A stretch of DNA of 54,252 nt from Campylobacterales bacterium. Its GTDB lineage: Bacteria > Campylobacterota > Campylobacteria > Campylobacterales > Sulfurimonadaceae. How positions within the stretch are numbered: position 1 is the first letter of the stretch; every line of letters starts with the position of its first letter. Below the pieces are notes generated by a model. That model ran no database searches. It was not told the DNA's origin and worked only from the letters and a program-made list of their open reading frames with translations. The DNA lies in NCBI GenBank assembly GCA_016938735.1, contig JAFGUB010000044.1:1-54252 (forward strand). The letters run 5' to 3'. The position numbers were made by a program, and so were the translations under genes. Shown here piece by piece: positions 52,176 to 54,252 of the stretch.

Positions 52176-53870
52176 ATGAACCGTATCCGATTGCTGATGG
52201 GCGCTTTGCTCTCTGTACTTCCTCTTTTGGCCTCATGTACCCCTTTTCAAGACGCCTTGCAAACCAGAGCTGCGGCGTATGACGTTACATGTAAAGAGAG
52301 CCAAAGCGGTGAAAGTGTTACATGTAAGCCCTCAGGGAATCTAGGCGCAAGCATGACCATCCCCGTGCTTCGCACGCCGACACTGCCGACACTCGGCAAC
52401 GAGACGACGACTTCATTTGATACGGCTTTAAAAGCCTTACATGTAAGCACCATGAGTGTGGGCATGAAGAACCGCTTTGAAGCGGCGGCTACGGATGCGA
52501 TTCATATCGGCACGCTCACTATGGGCGTAGAGAGCAGCCTTAGCCTCAAAGCCCCGACACTCTCTATCGCTACGCTCAACGAAAGCGCGTCATCAAGTCC
52601 CAACACCATCACGCTCATCGCCGATACGCTTGAGATCGGGGCTTTAAACCTTGCCGATAACACCCGTCTCTCTATCGCCCCTTTTAGCGCTGCGTCTGTT
52701 ACGGTGGTGATCGGTACGATGCGCAGCGGGTCTAAAGCGCACATCGCCCTTGCTTCAGGCGAGTACCATATTGGCACATGGACGACAAGCGGCGGGGGAT
52801 TACAAACATCCATAACCCCCACAGGCAAGGTCATTCTCGTTCACGGCAGCAACCTCACCGTTGGCGCCGCCAACCTGCTCAATGCCGATGCCAGCGGCGA
52901 CATCTGCTCCGATACCCACAATGCCGATGATCTGACCCTACTGGTACACGGTGATGTGACGCTTAAGGCCAACAACAGAGCAAGCGCCATACTCTATGCT
53001 ACAGGAGATGTCACACTAGAGAGCGGCGTGGCGTTTAAAGGAGCGATCAGCGCCCAAAGCGCCATCAACCTGCATCAGGGGGTGAAGGTGTGTTATGCGG
53101 GGTGTGCGGGTTCTGTTCCTACCCAACCGCAAGCAACTCTTACGTCGCTGGGTATTGAGCTTGATCGCAATGAGCTTGCCGAGGGCAATGCAACAACCTT
53201 ACATGTAAGGGCTTTTTATGATGACAACAGCATAAAAATATTAAGCGGTGACTTTAATCTAAGTATTGGAGACAGTAGCATTGTAAGCTTTGACGGTAAC
53301 ACAACGCTGATGGCACTTAAAGAAGGGGAAACCGCGTTACTGGCCAGATATCATGGCATTACTTCCAATGCCCTGATACTAAGTGTGTACAAAGCGGTTA
53401 ATGGCCACCGCCTGCCGCCACAACCTGATGAAGCGCAAAACAACTCCACCTTGCTTGGGATTGACAGTAACAATAACGGAGTAAGGGATGATGTGGAGCG
53501 GTGGATATTTAGTGAATATGATCACCCGGTTGTACAAGCTGCTGCAATGCAAAACGCAAAAGTATTTCAAATTATTTTAGTTGATCCTTCTAAAGCAAGA
53601 CAGACAAAAAAAGTTATGGAGAATGCACACGATTGTATTGTCTATTATCAACTATATGCAGATAACTTAAACGAAGAACTACTAATTCCTGAAAATATTG
53701 AAATTTATGAAGAGTCTCTACCAATTATTTTGAATACAAAAGAACGTTCACGAGCTTATTATAAATATAATCAGGTGCTAAGTGGTGGCATCTATCCATT
53801 ACGTAACATTGAAACATTAAAGAGTAAATGTGATTTCAATGCTACGAAAGTAATGAGAGGTGAGTGGTGA
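52176..53870 (+). CDS. Composite lipoprotein with Ig-like domain
   Basis: 564 residues from the ATG at 52176. Signal peptide with lipobox LASC (Cys21). Residues 50-310 are repetitive, Ala/Ser/Thr-rich with beta-roll-like strands and a series of hydrophobic repeats (VTLKANNRASAILYATGDV) like polymer-forming cell-surface proteins. About 320-410 is a BIG2-like Ig domain (SLGIELDRNELAEGNATTLHVRA). A Ca-binding-like segment DSNNNGVRDDVERW at about 436 precedes a C-terminal region of unknown type. The last 600 bp are more AT-rich than the rest of the window. Four exact palindromes lie inside (52285, 52318, 52437, 53199), the highest density of any gene. Confidence 0.75.
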   Translation: MNRIRLLMGALLSVLPLLASCTPFQDALQTRAAAYDVTCKESQSGESVTCKPSGNLGASMTIPVLRTPTLPTLGNETTTSFDTALKALHVSTMSVGMKNRFEAAATDAIHIGTLTMGVESSLSLKAPTLSIATLNESASSSPNTITLIADTLEIGALNLADNTRLSIAPFSAASVTVVIGTMRSGSKAHIALASGEYHIGTWTTSGGGLQTSITPTGKVILVHGSNLTVGAANLLNADASGDICSDTHNADDLTLLVHGDVTLKANNRASAILYATGDVTLESGVAFKGAISAQSAINLHQGVKVCYAGCAGSVPTQPQATLTSLGIELDRNELAEGNATTLHVRAFYDDNSIKILSGDFNLSIGDSSIVSFDGNTTLMALKEGETALLARYHGITSNALILSVYKAVNGHRLPPQPDEAQNNSTLLGIDSNNNGVRDDVERWIFSEYDHPVVQAAAMQNAKVFQIILVDPSKARQTKKVMENAHDCIVYYQLYADNLNEELLIPENIEIYEESLPIILNTKERSRAYYKYNQVLSGGIYPLRNIETLKSKCDFNATKVMRGEW

Positions 53871-54202
53871 AAATAATTGCAACGTTTTTACTTTATGCTA
53901 TATTTTTTTGTTTCTCACCGCTCTACGCTAAGGCAGATATTTATTTAGCTACTGGTGTTTTGACAACGAAAAAAACGGGGACAGGAAGAATAACAATATT
54001 ACATGTAATCCAAAGGATTTCTCATTTCAGCTCTGCTAGATTATGAAAAACTTGCTTTACATGCGCCCAAAGGAAGTACCCTTGGGTTGTAACGCGAGAG
54101 AGTGAAAATGATGGACTCTTTTTTGCGGTTGACAAAGAACCCTCACAGCATTTAAACTATTTTCCCTTACTCCACGACAAAATAGGAACCCAAATTGCTT
54201 AA
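53867..54202 (+). pseudogene. Broken gene for a small exported protein
   Basis: Starts at a GTG overlapping the lipoprotein stop: VKIIATFLLYAIFFCFSPLYAKADIYLATG, a signal peptide. After TTKKTG coding sense moves between frames: in one, NNNITCNPKDFSFQ; in another, ALLDYEKLALHAPKGSTLG; in a third, KYPWVVTRESENDGLFFAVDK and on to a stop at 54200. At least three small indels are needed for one continuous protein. No family is recognised. AT-rich like the preceding gene's end; probably decayed horizontally acquired DNA. Exact palindrome at 53999-54008. Confidence 0.55.
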
Positions 54203-54252
54203 GCTGATCCAAAAAGCATTTGAGGGTACAAACAGATGGAATATGTCGAGAA
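54203..54252. other. End of window, no feature seen
   Basis: Fifty AT-rich bases after the broken gene's stop. No start codon with a ribosome-binding site and no hairpin are visible. Confidence 0.4.

Larger units (their letters stand above)
3074..54008. repeat. Window-wide interspersed palindrome TTACATGTAA
   Basis: Exact copies start at 6627, 6917, 8877, 15888, 16711, 18397, 20826, 21259, 21954, 22935, 25088, 29718, 29903, 32000, 32507, 35218, 37631, 38492, 40442, 40857, 43058, 45247, 46310, 48248, 52285, 52318, 52437, 53199 and 53999 (29 copies). One-mismatch copies, changed only at an outer base, start at 3074, 3131, 5077, 12742, 17158, 17980, 19087, 24449, 29051, 40216, 43702 and 49389. 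The next outer base is usually G on the right and C on the left (CTTACATGTAAG). Ordinary composition predicts about 0.03 exact copies in this length. Confidence 0.92.

Overview
The window is a dense chromosomal segment from a flagellated member of the Campylobacterota (formerly Epsilonproteobacteria). The evidence is gene order. Blocks M23 peptidase-lpxC-tsaB-thrB-ylxR-infB-rbfA-rimP, sppA-amidohydrolase-aroQ-folK-flhF-flhG-(membrane protein)-fliA-fliM-fliY, nif3-flgZ-waaA-rluA and ffh-rpsP-khpA-rimM-trmD-rplS follow, as far as I recall, the order in Campylobacter jejuni and Helicobacter. Base composition is a little above 50% GC by eye, which excludes Campylobacter and Helicobacter and suggests a free-living Sulfurimonas/Sulfuricurvum-like lineage; I cannot name the genus. 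About 97% of the window is coding, with many 1-20 bp overlaps and frequent TTG/GTG starts. No rRNA, tRNA, CRISPR array or insertion sequence was seen, and no gene-free stretch exceeds 150 bp.

Layout. 1-5.0 kb (minus): truncated Ppx/GppA phosphatase, ferredoxin, a histidine kinase with an HsrA-like response regulator, FolB, PlsY and a DUF481 outer-membrane protein. 5.1-8.0 kb (plus): NadA, NadC, FlhB. 8.0-19.2 kb (plus): a degenerate DHH protein, an M23 peptidase, LpxC, TsaB, ThrB, the YlxR-InfB-RbfA-RimP translation block, RibD, UbiE and XseA. 19.2-21.9 kb (minus): a lysozyme-inhibitor-like secreted protein, SppA and a probable aminodeoxyfutalosine deaminase. 22.0-29.9 kb (plus): AroQ, FolK, the flhF-flhG-fliA-fliM-fliY flagellar block, a LOG-family protein and MnmA. 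29.9-35.1 kb (minus): a haem-binding GGDEF/EAL protein, a TRIC channel, a gamma carbonic anhydrase and Ppk. 35.3-45.2 kb (plus): a receiver/CheC/diguanylate-cyclase operon, a TPR protein, Nif3, FlgZ, WaaA, an RluA-type enzyme and the ffh-rplS operon. 45.3-52.1 kb (plus): a three-gene predicted amidoligase/transglutaminase system. 52.2-54.3 kb: a composite lipoprotein and a decayed gene in AT-richer DNA.

The strongest unexplained signal is a 10-bp palindrome, TTACATGTAA. It has 29 exact copies and 12 single-mismatch copies across the window, against an expectation of about 0.03 exact copies. It occurs on both sides of gene boundaries, inside genes (read as Leu-His-Val or Thr-Cys-Lys/Asn) and very often in intergenic spacers, where 9 of 29 copies fall in about 3% of the DNA. 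It behaves like an uptake sequence, a highly iterated palindrome or the site of an abundant DNA-binding protein.

Other points of interest: an HsrA-type regulator that keeps its phosphoacceptor Asp and sits beside a kinase; an 18-bp perfect palindrome between the divergent ppk and chemotaxis-like promoters; three hairpins in the rpsP leader; and the DUF2126/ATP-grasp/alpha-E/transglutaminase cluster, whose product is unknown. The metabolic genes (nadA/nadC, folB/folK, ribD, aroQ, futalosine-type deaminase plus UbiE) fit a menaquinone-respiring organism. The polyphosphate genes ppk and ppx/gppA are both present. Several c-di-GMP and flagellar genes indicate a motile cell that switches lifestyle by second messenger.
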